Of a stretch of DNA of 64,000 bases, positions 35,854 to 46,615 are shown one piece after another (position 1 is the first letter of the stretch; each line of letters starts with the position of its first letter). This DNA comes from Herbaspirillum sp. GW103. Lineage in GTDB: Bacteria > Pseudomonadota > Gammaproteobacteria > Burkholderiales > Burkholderiaceae_D. The stretch lies in assembly GCF_000261365.1 (NCBI RefSeq), contig NZ_AJVC01000001.1, forward strand, positions 62,001 to 126,000, written 5' to 3'. The notes under the pieces were generated by a model that was not told the DNA's origin, did no database searches, and worked only from the letters and a program-made list of their open reading frames with translations. Both the position numbers and the translations under genes were made by a program.

Positions 35854-36028
35854 GATGATCCCGGAAAGTGTGGAGTGGATGAAGGATGGCCGGCCTTGCG
35901 CCTTTTTCTGCCTGCGCAATCGGCAGCGGCCACGTCCACACTGTAGGGAAGAATGCGAGCCGGATAAACCGGCTGCGGCGGGATGGATCGTCTTGAAGAA
36001 GTTGACAATCCATCCGCGCCGGAGAGGA

Positions 36029-37285
36029 TCAGTCTTCGCCGTCGCGCGGGACCGGCTTGGCTTCCTCGCGGCGGTTGTAGCCGGCCACCATGTCGAAGCG
36101 GAACAGGCGGCATTCCAGGGCGCCGTTGAAGAACGGCGTCTTGCGGGCTTCCTTCAGGCGCATCAGCTTGGGCAGGCCGAGGTCGGCCGAGAACAGGAAG
36201 ACGCTCCAGCCGGCAAAGCGTTGCTTCAAGGTAGTGGAGAAGGCGCTGAAGAACTGCGCGAACAATTCCTCGGTCGGCAAGGCGCGGTCGCCGCGCACGC
36301 CGATACGCTCACCGTAAGGCGGATTGGAGAGGATGATGCCGACCAGCGGCTTGCCCTCGGCATCGACCGGCGGCTTGATTTCCTGTGCTTCGATCTGCTT
36401 GAGCGGTACCTCGAAGTGCACGCCGGCGCGCACCAGGTTCTTGCGCGTCAGTTCCACCATGTCGCCGGAGATGTCGCTGCCGAAGAGCGTGGGCGTGGTC
36501 GGAATCGGATGGGGTTTGAAATCGCCCTTGATGGCGAACCAGGCATCGGCATCGAAGTTGCTGAACTTCTCGAAGGCGAAGCGGCGGCGTGCGCCCGGCG
36601 GCACGCCGGCGATGATCTGCGCGGCCTCGGCCAGGATGGTGCCGGAACCGCACATGGGATCGAAGAGTGGCACGCCCGGCTTCCAGCCTGCGGTGCGCAA
36701 GAGGCCCGCCGCCAGGTTCTCGCGCAGCGGTGCGTCACCGGTTTCTTCGCGCCAGCCGCGCTTGAAGAGCGCCTCGCCGGAGGTGTCGAGATAGACCGTG
36801 AAATTGTGGGCATCGACGAAACCGGCGATGCGCATGTCAGGCGTGCGGGTGTTGACCGAGGGGCGCAGCTTGAACTGGTCGAGGAAGCGATCGCAGATCG
36901 CATCCTTGATCTTGAGGGTGCTGAACTCCAGGCTGCGCAGCGGCGATTTCACGGCGGTCAGGTCCACGCGGATGGTGTGCGAGACCTTGAACCAGTCTTC
37001 CCAGGCTTGTGCGAGGGTGAGGTCGTAGATGTCATTCTCGTTCTTGTAGGAACCATGGCCCATGCGCAGCAGCACACGGCTGGCGATGCGCGAGTGCAGG
37101 TTCATCTGGTAGGCCGCCAGCAGCGTGCCGGAGCAATGCACGCCACCGGGCACCTGGTTGTGCACCTTGAGGTTGGCGGCGGGGCCGGCGTGCTGGGCGA
37201 TCTCGTTGAGTTCCTCGGCCAGGGCCGCTTCCAGGCCGCGCGGGCAGGGGCAGAAATAAGAGTAATGGGTGTCGGGGGATTGCAT
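36029..37285 (-). CDS. THUMP-domain class I RNA methyltransferase (RlmL/YpsC type)
   Basis: A 418-residue protein. An N-terminal THUMP domain (about 1-160) binds RNA, and a UPF0020 Rossmann methyltransferase follows with FDPMCGSGTI for S-adenosylmethionine and SNPPYGERIG as the catalytic NPPY motif for N2-methylation of guanine. It is the size of the stand-alone RlmL-type enzymes (E. coli RlmL has an extra RlmK domain, absent here). The target is most likely 23S rRNA. The ATG at 37285 has AAAGG upstream. Confidence 0.92.
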   Translation of the reverse strand: MQSPDTHYSYFCPCPRGLEAALAEELNEIAQHAGPAANLKVHNQVPGGVHCSGTLLAAYQMNLHSRIASRVLLRMGHGSYKNENDIYDLTLAQAWEDWFKVSHTIRVDLTAVKSPLRSLEFSTLKIKDAICDRFLDQFKLRPSVNTRTPDMRIAGFVDAHNFTVYLDTSGEALFKRGWREETGDAPLRENLAAGLLRTAGWKPGVPLFDPMCGSGTILAEAAQIIAGVPPGARRRFAFEKFSNFDADAWFAIKGDFKPHPIPTTPTLFGSDISGDMVELTRKNLVRAGVHFEVPLKQIEAQEIKPPVDAEGKPLVGIILSNPPYGERIGVRGDRALPTEELFAQFFSAFSTTLKQRFAGWSVFLFSADLGLPKLMRLKEARKTPFFNGALECRLFRFDMVAGYNRREEAKPVPRDGED

Positions 37286-37328
37286 GGGAGTACCTTTTGT
37301 CCGTTGGAAAACAAAGTATCAAAAATGG

Positions 37329-37365
37329 AAAAAGCCGGAGTGCGCTGCTTGTAGCGCACTCCGGC
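37329..37365 (-). terminator. Strong terminator after HCCA isomerase gene
   Basis: On the minus strand GCCGGAGTGCGCT/AGCGCACTCCGGC makes a 13-pair perfect stem with a six-base loop, followed by TTTTT. It lies 20 bases past the isomerase stop and separates it from the methyltransferase gene. Confidence 0.95.
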
Positions 37366-37384
37366 GTCATTGTACGCTGCTCGC

Positions 37385-37990
37385 TCAGCCCTTCGCGAAG
37401 GCGCGCTCGACGAAGTCGAGGCGGTCCTGGCCCCAGTAGCCTTCACCCTGGTAGAGGTACCACGGTGCGCCGAAGACGCTGGCGGCATTGGCTTCATCGG
37501 TGAAGCGGTCGAACTCGGCTTGCACGCTGGCCGTTTCAGCCGACTTCAGCAGGGCGGCGCCGTCGTGTTCCAGGGCATTGGCGATGGCCACCAGGGTGTC
37601 TTGATCGGCGATGTTCTTTTGCTCTTCCCACACCGCGCGCATGATGGCACCGGTCATGCGCAGCGCGGCCGCGGTACCGTGTGCCAGCTGGGTGGCGATG
37701 ATCAGGCGCGAGGCATTGTCGCTGTTGACCGGGAAATAGGTCGGTTGCAGGATCATGGGCTTGCCGAGGAATTCGCTCCAGCGTGCCAGTTCCTTCAAAC
37801 GATAGGCCTGGCGCTGCGGTGCGCGCTTGGCCAGGGGCAGGCCGCCGGAGACACCGAAGATCCTGGACAGATCGAAGGGTTTGGGAAGGATTTGCACCTG
37901 GTATTTTTCCGCCAGGGCGACGAAACGATCGTGGCCCAGATAGGCGAAGGGCGAATGCGGCGCGAAGAAGTACTCACAGACTTTGCTCAT
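37385..37990 (-). CDS. 2-hydroxychromene-2-carboxylate isomerase family protein (DsbA-like)
   Basis: A 201-residue thioredoxin-fold protein. The opening YFFAPHSPFAYLG carries the catalytic Ser in place of the DsbA CxxC pair, as in HCCA isomerases of naphthalene breakdown and the kappa-class glutathione transferases. The final PWYLYQGEGYWGQDRL is also typical. No other naphthalene genes lie nearby, so a general isomerase or glutathione-linked role is more likely here. GGAG precedes the ATG. Confidence 0.9.
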   Translation of the reverse strand: MSKVCEYFFAPHSPFAYLGHDRFVALAEKYQVQILPKPFDLSRIFGVSGGLPLAKRAPQRQAYRLKELARWSEFLGKPMILQPTYFPVNSDNASRLIIATQLAHGTAAALRMTGAIMRAVWEEQKNIADQDTLVAIANALEHDGAALLKSAETASVQAEFDRFTDEANAASVFGAPWYLYQGEGYWGQDRLDFVERAFAKG

Positions 37991-38060
37991 GACCGGCTCC
38001 GGAAGGATGGGTGTGGAATGACGCGGATGACGACAGAAAAATGCAGAACGATTGCTTGGA

Positions 38061-38486
38061 TCAGAATGGCTTGACCACGACCAGGATCACGATGGCCAGC
38101 ATCAGCAGCACCGGCACTTCGTTGAACCAGCGATACCAGACGTGGCTGCGCACGTTCTTGCCGTGTTCGAATTTCTTGAGCAGCGAGCCGCAGGCGTGCT
38201 GGTAGCCGATGACCAGCACCACCAGGAACAGCTTGGCATGCAGCCAGCCATTGCCCGGCCCTTTCCAGAATGACCAGGTGATGGCCAGCAGCCACACGCC
38301 CAGCACCAGTGCCACCAGCGAGATCATGCCGGTGAAGCGGTACAGGCGGCGCGCCATGCCCAGCAGGCGTTCGCGCGCGACCAGGTCGGTTTCCTGGGCC
38401 AGGTTCACGAAGATGCGCGGCAGGTAGAACAGGCCGGCGAACCAGGAAGCGATGAAGACGATGTGCAGGGCTTTGATCCAGAGCAT
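38061..38486 (-). CDS. hemJ: HemJ, protoporphyrinogen IX oxidase
   Basis: A 141-residue protein with four hydrophobic helices beginning MLWIKALHIVFIASWFAGL, the HemJ/UPF0093 hallmark with the conserved His and a following PRIFV. It oxidises protoporphyrinogen to protoporphyrin, the step before ferrochelatase (hemH is at 60841). Its ribosome site GGAG is inside the last codons of the cassette gene upstream, whose stop codon is one base before this ATG. That makes hemJ expression dependent on, or coupled to, the inserted cassette. Confidence 0.9.
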   Translation of the reverse strand: MLWIKALHIVFIASWFAGLFYLPRIFVNLAQETDLVARERLLGMARRLYRFTGMISLVALVLGVWLLAITWSFWKGPGNGWLHAKLFLVVLVIGYQHACGSLLKKFEHGKNVRSHVWYRWFNEVPVLLMLAIVILVVVKPF

Positions 38487-38487
38487 G

Positions 38488-39096
38488 CTATTTTTCTCCA
38501 AAGAGCTTGGACTTTAACGTCGCTTCAAACTGATCGAATGAAGCGAGTCCTCTTAAACCGGAAAAGTCGGTGGTGAGTTCAGCGACGCGCAAGCGTTGCC
38601 TGTCGGGTGAAAATTTCTTCAAGGCACGTGCATTCCGTTCGGAAGCTGCTTTGAGCGCATCAAATAAAATCTGTTTGGGATTTTTTGTTCTTTCCCATTC
38701 TCTTTTGCCGGGAATGCCGAGTCCGGTTCTTCCATTGGGGTTTCCGGCTGCTGAGCGAATTGCATGCTCATCGCTGAGCAGCCACGCTTCCGTCATACGC
38801 ATTGGGATGATCGGGACATAGCTGTGGGTCAATTCCGTGAAAGCCGATGCAATCTCAGATTCGCGCTTTTCCAGTGACTCACTTTCCGAATCACGATGCA
38901 CGAACAAGACATCGCAAGGATAAGCACGGATTGCCGCCGATACTCGCTCCGATAGTTCGCTTCCGACGGGTCCAAGATGACGAGCAAATTGGGGCGTGAT
39001 GCCAATGGCAGGATCTTGTTGGGCGATGGCCCAATCGATAACGTGCATCAGGGCTGCGTCGGACGTTCCATCACCCAATAGCGTATACGAAATCAA
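38488..39096 (-). CDS. DUF4276-like, TOPRIM-type protein of an ATPase/effector cassette
   Basis: A 202-residue soluble protein. Conserved-looking acidic motifs are GDGTSD (8-13), HRDSESES (67-74) and MTEAWLLSDE (101-110). The order and spacing resemble DUF4276 and TOPRIM nucleases, where such acids bind metal. This assignment is by motif only. The start is a TTG at 39096 with AGGGG upstream; it follows the ATPase stop by 12 bases, so the pair is cotranscribed. Codon use is AT-richer than in the flanking genes, suggesting acquisition. It may be the nuclease arm of an anti-phage pair. Confidence 0.7.
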   Translation of the reverse strand: MISYTLLGDGTSDAALMHVIDWAIAQQDPAIGITPQFARHLGPVGSELSERVSAAIRAYPCDVLFVHRDSESESLEKRESEIASAFTELTHSYVPIIPMRMTEAWLLSDEHAIRSAAGNPNGRTGLGIPGKREWERTKNPKQILFDALKAASERNARALKKFSPDRQRLRVAELTTDFSGLRGLASFDQFEATLKSKLFGEK

Positions 39097-39108
39097 TTCA
39101 CTGTCCCC

Positions 39109-40527
39109 TTAGCGTCCGATCATGCCAAGCTGATGTTTCAAGTAATGACGTACCGTTTTTCCCTCTTCGATTTGATCTTCAGAATCCTCAATGTTGAGAA
39201 AGTCCAGCAATGCGCCATAGCCTATCGGGGGATGGCCAGCTCCACACATTGCGGCTTCACGCCAAGTTTGCGTGACCGCCGTAAAGCGCGAAAGCTGCGC
39301 ACCGTCCTTCTTGATGGCTTGTGAAACGACCAGATCATCAGTGACAATTTTCTCAATCACCGATGGAGAATGGGTGTTGATGATGACCTGTCGAAGAGGA
39401 TTATCCGTGCTATCGACCGGTACAAGAGGATCTGCCGTCATTCGGTACAGCAATTGAATCATCGCGGAAATTCGTGCGGGGTGAATGCCATTTTCAGGCT
39501 CTTCCAGGCAGATGACGCCACCGCTGTCGGAGTCTGCTCCGATAATCGACAAGGCCAGAAATCGCAATGTCCCGTCCGATAAGGCTCTGGCCTCATGCCT
39601 GATCCCTGTCGTGGTTTCCAGATACAAGGTCTTCGACTGACGAGGCTCGTCGATGTCAACGGAGACATTGGCGACGTCGGGAAGCAAATTGGCCAATTCG
39701 TTTGCAATCTCTGCATTCTTCCCGGCGATCTTCTCCAACCGGGATAGCGTTGCCGGAAGATGCTCGCCAATAGAGGAGACTTTACTCACCGAGACAAAGT
39801 CATCAGGACGGCGCAATGCAGAGGGTTCCAACTGCAACAAAGTCCAGGACTGAATTTCGCGACGGGCCGCCAGAGCCGTCGGACGATCAATGCTGTTGAT
39901 GCCGCTCAGTGCGGTTCTCTCAGTGTTTGCAATCGGAATGGTGACGGGATTCCCACCTTTCTGGTCTTGTCTGACTTTCAGAACCGGATGGCCGTCTTCG
40001 ACATCCGTGTAAATAAAATTGATTTTGCTCCCGCCGTGGTAAACGGAATCAAAAAACTCCTTGCTATGTTCGAAGCCAAGTCTATTTCGTGCCTCACCCT
40101 TTTGAACGAAGGTCAGTACCTCTCGCGTCAGCTCGATGCCTTCTGGGCCCTTATCCGTGGCCGGCAGATACCTCAGGACCAGGTTGTATTTCAAATAGGT
40201 GACCTTGGGGCTGGCTTCCCTGCGGTAGTCATCAATCACCTTTGGGCTGACAATGAACTCTGCATCGAATTCGATTTCTTCCGCCTGAGATGAAATCGTT
40301 TTTGTAAACAAAGAACGGATATCGCTGCGGTTGTGACCATCCCGGTTTCTGACCCGGTTGGCGGCCTCAATGATTGACTTGTCCGCCAAATCCTTCAGAA
40401 ACAGAATCGCATCAAAAAGATTGGATTTGCCCACGCCATTCGTACCCGCGATGCAGGTGAATGGTCCGAAGGCAACGTCGATATCTTCCAGACTCTTGAA
40501 ACCCCTAACTTTTAAGCGAGTCAGCAT
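39109..40527 (-). CDS. SMC/RecF-type AAA ATPase of an ATPase/effector cassette
   Basis: A 472-residue ATPase of the AAA_21/OLD-like group. Walker A GTNGVGKSN (28-36), signature LSDGT (316-320), Walker B VICLEEPENG (338-347) and switch His in THSP (385-388) are all intact. The opening MLTRLKVRGFKSLEDI is typical. A coiled-coil arm is short. The gene is AT-richer than its neighbours and uses codons rare nearby (TTA, AGG, AGT). It starts 20 bases after proA. Such ATPases act as sensors with a nuclease or toxin partner in defence systems. The partner here is the DUF4276-like gene. Confidence 0.88.
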   Translation of the reverse strand: MLTRLKVRGFKSLEDIDVAFGPFTCIAGTNGVGKSNLFDAILFLKDLADKSIIEAANRVRNRDGHNRSDIRSLFTKTISSQAEEIEFDAEFIVSPKVIDDYRREASPKVTYLKYNLVLRYLPATDKGPEGIELTREVLTFVQKGEARNRLGFEHSKEFFDSVYHGGSKINFIYTDVEDGHPVLKVRQDQKGGNPVTIPIANTERTALSGINSIDRPTALAARREIQSWTLLQLEPSALRRPDDFVSVSKVSSIGEHLPATLSRLEKIAGKNAEIANELANLLPDVANVSVDIDEPRQSKTLYLETTTGIRHEARALSDGTLRFLALSIIGADSDSGGVICLEEPENGIHPARISAMIQLLYRMTADPLVPVDSTDNPLRQVIINTHSPSVIEKIVTDDLVVSQAIKKDGAQLSRFTAVTQTWREAAMCGAGHPPIGYGALLDFLNIEDSEDQIEEGKTVRHYLKHQLGMIGR

Positions 40528-40547
40528 TTGCGTTCTTCCGAAATGAG

Positions 40548-41816
40548 TTACTGGCGGACCTGTCCCTGGCCCAGCACCACGTACTTCAGCGAGGTCAATC
40601 CTTCCAGTCCCACCGGGCCGCGTGCATGCAGCTTGTCGTTGGAGATGCCGATCTCCGCACCCAGGCCGTATTCGAAGCCATCGGCAAAGCGGGTCGAGGC
40701 ATTGACCATGACTGAGGCCGAATCCACTTCGCGCAGGAAACGCATGGCGCGCGTGTAGTCCTCGGTGACGATGCTGTCGGTGTGCTGCGAAGAGTGACGG
40801 TTGATGTGCTCAATGGCCTCATCCATGTCGGCCACCACCTTCACGGCCAGGATGGGCGCCAGGTATTCGGTGTCCCAATCCTCTTCGGTGGCCGCCTTGA
40901 GCAGCGGATACCCGGCCAGGATCTCGGCAGCTTCGGCATCGCAGCGCAGTTCCACTTCCTTGACGCGATACAACTCGGACAGTGGCGGGAGGATGGTGGC
41001 GGCAATGTTGCGCGCGACCAGCAGGGTTTCCATGGTGTTGCAGGTGCCGTAGCGATGGCACTTGGCATTGAAGGCCACATCCAGCGCCTTGCGGCTGTCG
41101 GCGCGGTCGTCGATGTAGACGTGGCAGATGCCGTCGAGGTGCTTGATCATCGGTACCTTGGCTTCCTTCATCAGGCGCTCGATCAAGCCCTTGCCACCAC
41201 GCGGGACGATCACGTCCACGTACTCCTGCATGGTGATGAGCGCGCCCACGGCGGCGCGGTCGGTAGTCTCCACCACCTGCACCGCTTCTTCCGGCAGACC
41301 GGCACCGGCCAGACCTTCCTTGACCAGCCTGGCCAGCGCCTGGTTGCAATGGATGGCTTCGGAACCGCCGCGCAGGATGGTGGCGTTGCCGCTCTTGATG
41401 CACAGGCCGGCAGCATCCACGGTGACGTTGGGACGGGCTTCGTAGATGATGCCGATCACGCCCAGCGGTACGCGCATCTGGCCGACCTGGATGCCGGTGG
41501 GGCGGTACTTCATGTTGCTGATCTCACCGATGGGGTCGGGCAGGGACGCAATCTGCTCCAGACCCTCGGCCATGGTGGCGATGGCCTTGTCCGACAAGGT
41601 CAGGCGGTCCAGCATGGCCTCGGCCAGGCCATTGGCGCGCGCTGCGTCGAGGTCCAGCGCATTGGCCGCGCGCAGGGCGTCAGCCTCGCGACGGATGGCG
41701 GCGGCGATCAGCAGCAGCGCCTGGTTCTTGGCGGCGGTATCGGCGCGCGCCATGGCGCGCGAGGCGGCACGGGCCTGCTGGCCGATGCGGTTCATGTAGA
41801 GGTCGATGTTTTCCAT
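40548..41816 (-). CDS. proA: Gamma-glutamyl phosphate reductase
   Basis: A 422-residue enzyme of proline biosynthesis that reduces gamma-glutamyl phosphate to glutamate semialdehyde with NADPH. Visible family segments include [40 protein letters not shown] with the catalytic Cys, and [15 protein letters not shown]. The length is normal. It sits in a minus-strand run leuS, lptE, holA, proA; proB is not in the window. Confidence 0.97.
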   Translation of the reverse strand: MENIDLYMNRIGQQARAASRAMARADTAAKNQALLLIAAAIRREADALRAANALDLDAARANGLAEAMLDRLTLSDKAIATMAEGLEQIASLPDPIGEISNMKYRPTGIQVGQMRVPLGVIGIIYEARPNVTVDAAGLCIKSGNATILRGGSEAIHCNQALARLVKEGLAGAGLPEEAVQVVETTDRAAVGALITMQEYVDVIVPRGGKGLIERLMKEAKVPMIKHLDGICHVYIDDRADSRKALDVAFNAKCHRYGTCNTMETLLVARNIAATILPPLSELYRVKEVELRCDAEAAEILAGYPLLKAATEEDWDTEYLAPILAVKVVADMDEAIEHINRHSSQHTDSIVTEDYTRAMRFLREVDSASVMVNASTRFADGFEYGLGAEIGISNDKLHARGPVGLEGLTSLKYVVLGQGQVRQ

Positions 41817-41864
41817 AGGGTTTTCTCCGGGGCGCGCTGCGCGTCGGGTTCAATGCGGGTGATG

Positions 41865-42884
41865 TCAGTGTCCGCGTGCCAGTTTCAGTCCCAGCTGCAG
41901 CAAGGCGTCCCACGGGTCGCCGGCAAAGCTGCGGGCGCGCAGGCCCTTGACCATCCGGTCCACCAGGGCGGCTTCCTGCAGGGCCTGTTCCAGCGCGCCC
42001 AGGCTGATGCGGCGCAGGGCCGGTTCCATCAGGCGTTCGCGCGGGCCCCAGATGCGGTATTCCTTCAACAGTGCCCCCACCGGCTTGCCCTGGGCCATGC
42101 CGGACTTGAGCTTGAGCAGGGTGCGGATTTCTTCGGTGACGGCCCACAGCACCAGCGGCAGGGCCTCGCCTTCGCCCTTGAGGCCCTCCATCATGCGCGT
42201 CAGGCGCGCAATGTCGCCGGAGAGCATGGCTTCGTTGAGCTTGAAGACATCGTAACGTGCCACGTTGAGCACCGCATCCTGCACCTGGTCGAAACCGAGC
42301 TGGCCGGGCGGATGCAGCAGGGCCAGCTTCTGGATCTCCTGGTGTGCGGCCAGCAGGTTGCCTTCCACGCGGTCGGCGATGAAGTCCAGGCAGGCCCGGT
42401 CTGCGCTCTGCTGCTGGGCGGCCAGCCGGTTGCCGATCCAGCCTGGCAACTGGGCGCGTTCCACCAGCGGGATGTCGATGTAGACCGCCGCCTGTTGGAG
42501 CGCGCCGACCCAGGCCGCCTTCTGCGTGGCCCAGTCCAGCTTGGGCAGGCTGATGATGGTGAGATTGTCGGGCGACAGATTGGCCGCGTAATCCTGCAGC
42601 GCCTGGCCGCCATCCTTGCCGGGCTTGCCGGTGGGGATGCGCAGCTCGATGAGCTTCTTGTCGCCGAACAGCGATTGCGACTGGTTCGCCGCCAGCAGTT
42701 CGCCCCACTTGAAGCTGCGCTCCACTACCAGCACCTCGCGCTCGGTATAACCGTTGGCGCGGGCGCTGCGGCGGATCTTGTCAGCCGCTTCCAGGGCCAG
42801 CAGGTGCTCGTCACTGGCGATCACATAGAGTGAGGCCAGCGATTTGCCGAGATGGGCGTCCAGGGAGTCGTGGCGCAGCTGCAT
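41865..42884 (-). CDS. holA: DNA polymerase III delta subunit
   Basis: A 339-residue protein, the wrench subunit of the clamp loader. It has the HolA opening (MQLRHDSLDAHLGKSLASLYVI), the LIELRIPTGKPGKDGG segment and the C-terminal collar region ending in DPWDALLQLGLKLA. The length matches the family. It lies 48 bases upstream of proA and 18 bases downstream of lptE on the same strand, the usual order. Confidence 0.95.
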   Translation of the reverse strand: MQLRHDSLDAHLGKSLASLYVIASDEHLLALEAADKIRRSARANGYTEREVLVVERSFKWGELLAANQSQSLFGDKKLIELRIPTGKPGKDGGQALQDYAANLSPDNLTIISLPKLDWATQKAAWVGALQQAAVYIDIPLVERAQLPGWIGNRLAAQQQSADRACLDFIADRVEGNLLAAHQEIQKLALLHPPGQLGFDQVQDAVLNVARYDVFKLNEAMLSGDIARLTRMMEGLKGEGEALPLVLWAVTEEIRTLLKLKSGMAQGKPVGALLKEYRIWGPRERLMEPALRRISLGALEQALQEAALVDRMVKGLRARSFAGDPWDALLQLGLKLARGH

Positions 42885-42902
42885 GGTGATCCCGTGCGCC
42901 GG

Positions 42903-43448
42903 TCAGGAATCCGCACCGGCCGCAGCCTTCTCGTTGCGGATGGCCGTCTTGGAGGCCGACAGGCGTCGCAGGATCTGCTGCACCAGGTCGGACTGCATGT
43001 CGCGGTAGAGCAGGGCTTCTTCGGCCTGCTTGGCCAGTTCCTGGTTCTCGTCATAGGTGATGACGCGACGCAGGGTGATGGCCGTGGGAGGGATCACGAG
43101 CACGCCCTTGGCATCGGTGACCGAGAAGGTGAAGCGCTGGAACAGCGCGTATTCACGCACGCGGCCATCGGTGTTCAAGGTCAGTACCTGGCGGTCGCGG
43201 GTATCGGTCAGCACCTTCAGGTTGGCTTCAGCCTCCTTGGGTTCGCTCACCACCCTGGCACCGCTGGCCTCGATGTTGCGCTTGAGTTCCACCCCGACCA
43301 CCGAGTTGGGCGTGAAGCCCAGGTAGATGGTCTTGAAGGGCAGGTCGGCGGCGCCGCGCAGATGGAAACCGCAGGCCGTGAGCATCACGGCCGCGGCCAC
43401 CAGCAGCAGCCATTGCGAGAAACGCTTGATTTGGACTTGAGCGTGCAT
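42903..43448 (-). CDS. lptE: LPS-assembly lipoprotein
   Basis: A 181-residue lipoprotein that plugs the LptD barrel in the outer membrane. A signal peptide with lipobox LTAC (about residues 23-26) is followed by GFHLRGAADLPFKTIYLG, the LptE signature. The start at 43448 (MHAQVQ) is chosen over a longer frame upstream. It follows leuS closely, as in most Gram-negative bacteria. Confidence 0.94.
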   Translation of the reverse strand: MHAQVQIKRFSQWLLLVAAAVMLTACGFHLRGAADLPFKTIYLGFTPNSVVGVELKRNIEASGARVVSEPKEAEANLKVLTDTRDRQVLTLNTDGRVREYALFQRFTFSVTDAKGVLVIPPTAITLRRVITYDENQELAKQAEEALLYRDMQSDLVQQILRRLSASKTAIRNEKAAAGADS

Positions 43449-43476
43449 GGAGTTCCGTCGTTGAGGTTGGGCCGGA

Positions 43477-46182
<2,706 letters not shown>

Positions 46183-46250
46183 TTATACCGGCTCGCCGCC
46201 CCGGCGCGGCATTCCGGCCCGCCTTGGCCGACCGTCGACCCGCCTGCCCG

Positions 46251-46280
46251 AAAAAAAACCCGCCTCGGTAAAGAGGCGGG
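46251..46280 (-). terminator. Strong rho-independent terminator upstream of leuS
   Basis: On the minus strand CCCGCCTC/GAGGCGGG forms an eight-pair stem with a six-base loop, followed by eight T residues. No annotated gene on this strand ends here, so it belongs either to an unrecognised small RNA or to a leader controlling leuS, whose ATG is 126 bases further on. Confidence 0.92.
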
Positions 46281-46434
46281 CCAAGACCCCTGTGCCTGAG
46301 CAGTGTGGCAACAGGGATAGCAGCTACACGGTTCCCGCCTACGAGGGGGCGACGGACTGGGTCGGTGTTGCTGGCCAGCATGGGAGCTGGCATGGCGTAT
46401 GAAACCATCGACAGCCGCCGAGTGGTGTGTTCTC
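46251..46434 (-). ncRNA. Candidate small RNA or leuS leader transcript
   Basis: A promoter-like pair TTCACA (46464-46469 on the complement) and AAGAAT (46441-46446), 17 bases apart, would start an RNA near 46434 that ends at the terminator at 46251. Inside are stems GCCAGC/GCTGGC and CCCTGT...GCC/GGC...ACAGGG. AGGCGGG upstream is complementary to CCCGCCT in the terminator stem, so an antiterminator fold is possible. No known RNA family (6S, SRP, T-box, tmRNA) was recognised. Either a free-standing RNA or an attenuator fits. Confidence 0.45.
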
Positions 46435-46615
46435 GAAAGTATTCTTGTTAATTCTCGAAAAATTGTGAAAAAGCAATTTTTTATTCGGGTTTGGGAGAAT
46501 TTGGCCGCGTCGCTTGTCCTTCAATTGAAAGTCTCCCGGACCAGGCAGTTATGAATTTTTCGTTCACATCTCGTAGGCTTTGGTGGTCATGAGGGCGTAA
46601 CAATCGGGCGGCATC

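Noticed and set aside
38488-40527. Naming the ATPase cassette as PARIS, Septu or Gabija
   Set aside because: The small partner lacks the HNH of PtuB and the UvrD helicase of GajB, and I could not match it to DUF4435 of AriB. Without a profile search a named assignment would be guesswork.
40782-42833. A 680-codon plus-strand frame opposite proA and holA
   Set aside because: Both opposite genes are clear core genes, and the frame has shadow-type composition with no ribosome site or family features.
46251-46434. 6S RNA, SRP RNA or T-box leader identity for the region before leuS
   Set aside because: None of the conserved loops was found (SRP GGAA tetraloop region, T-box TGG motif, 6S bubble pattern). 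T-boxes are also not expected in this class.
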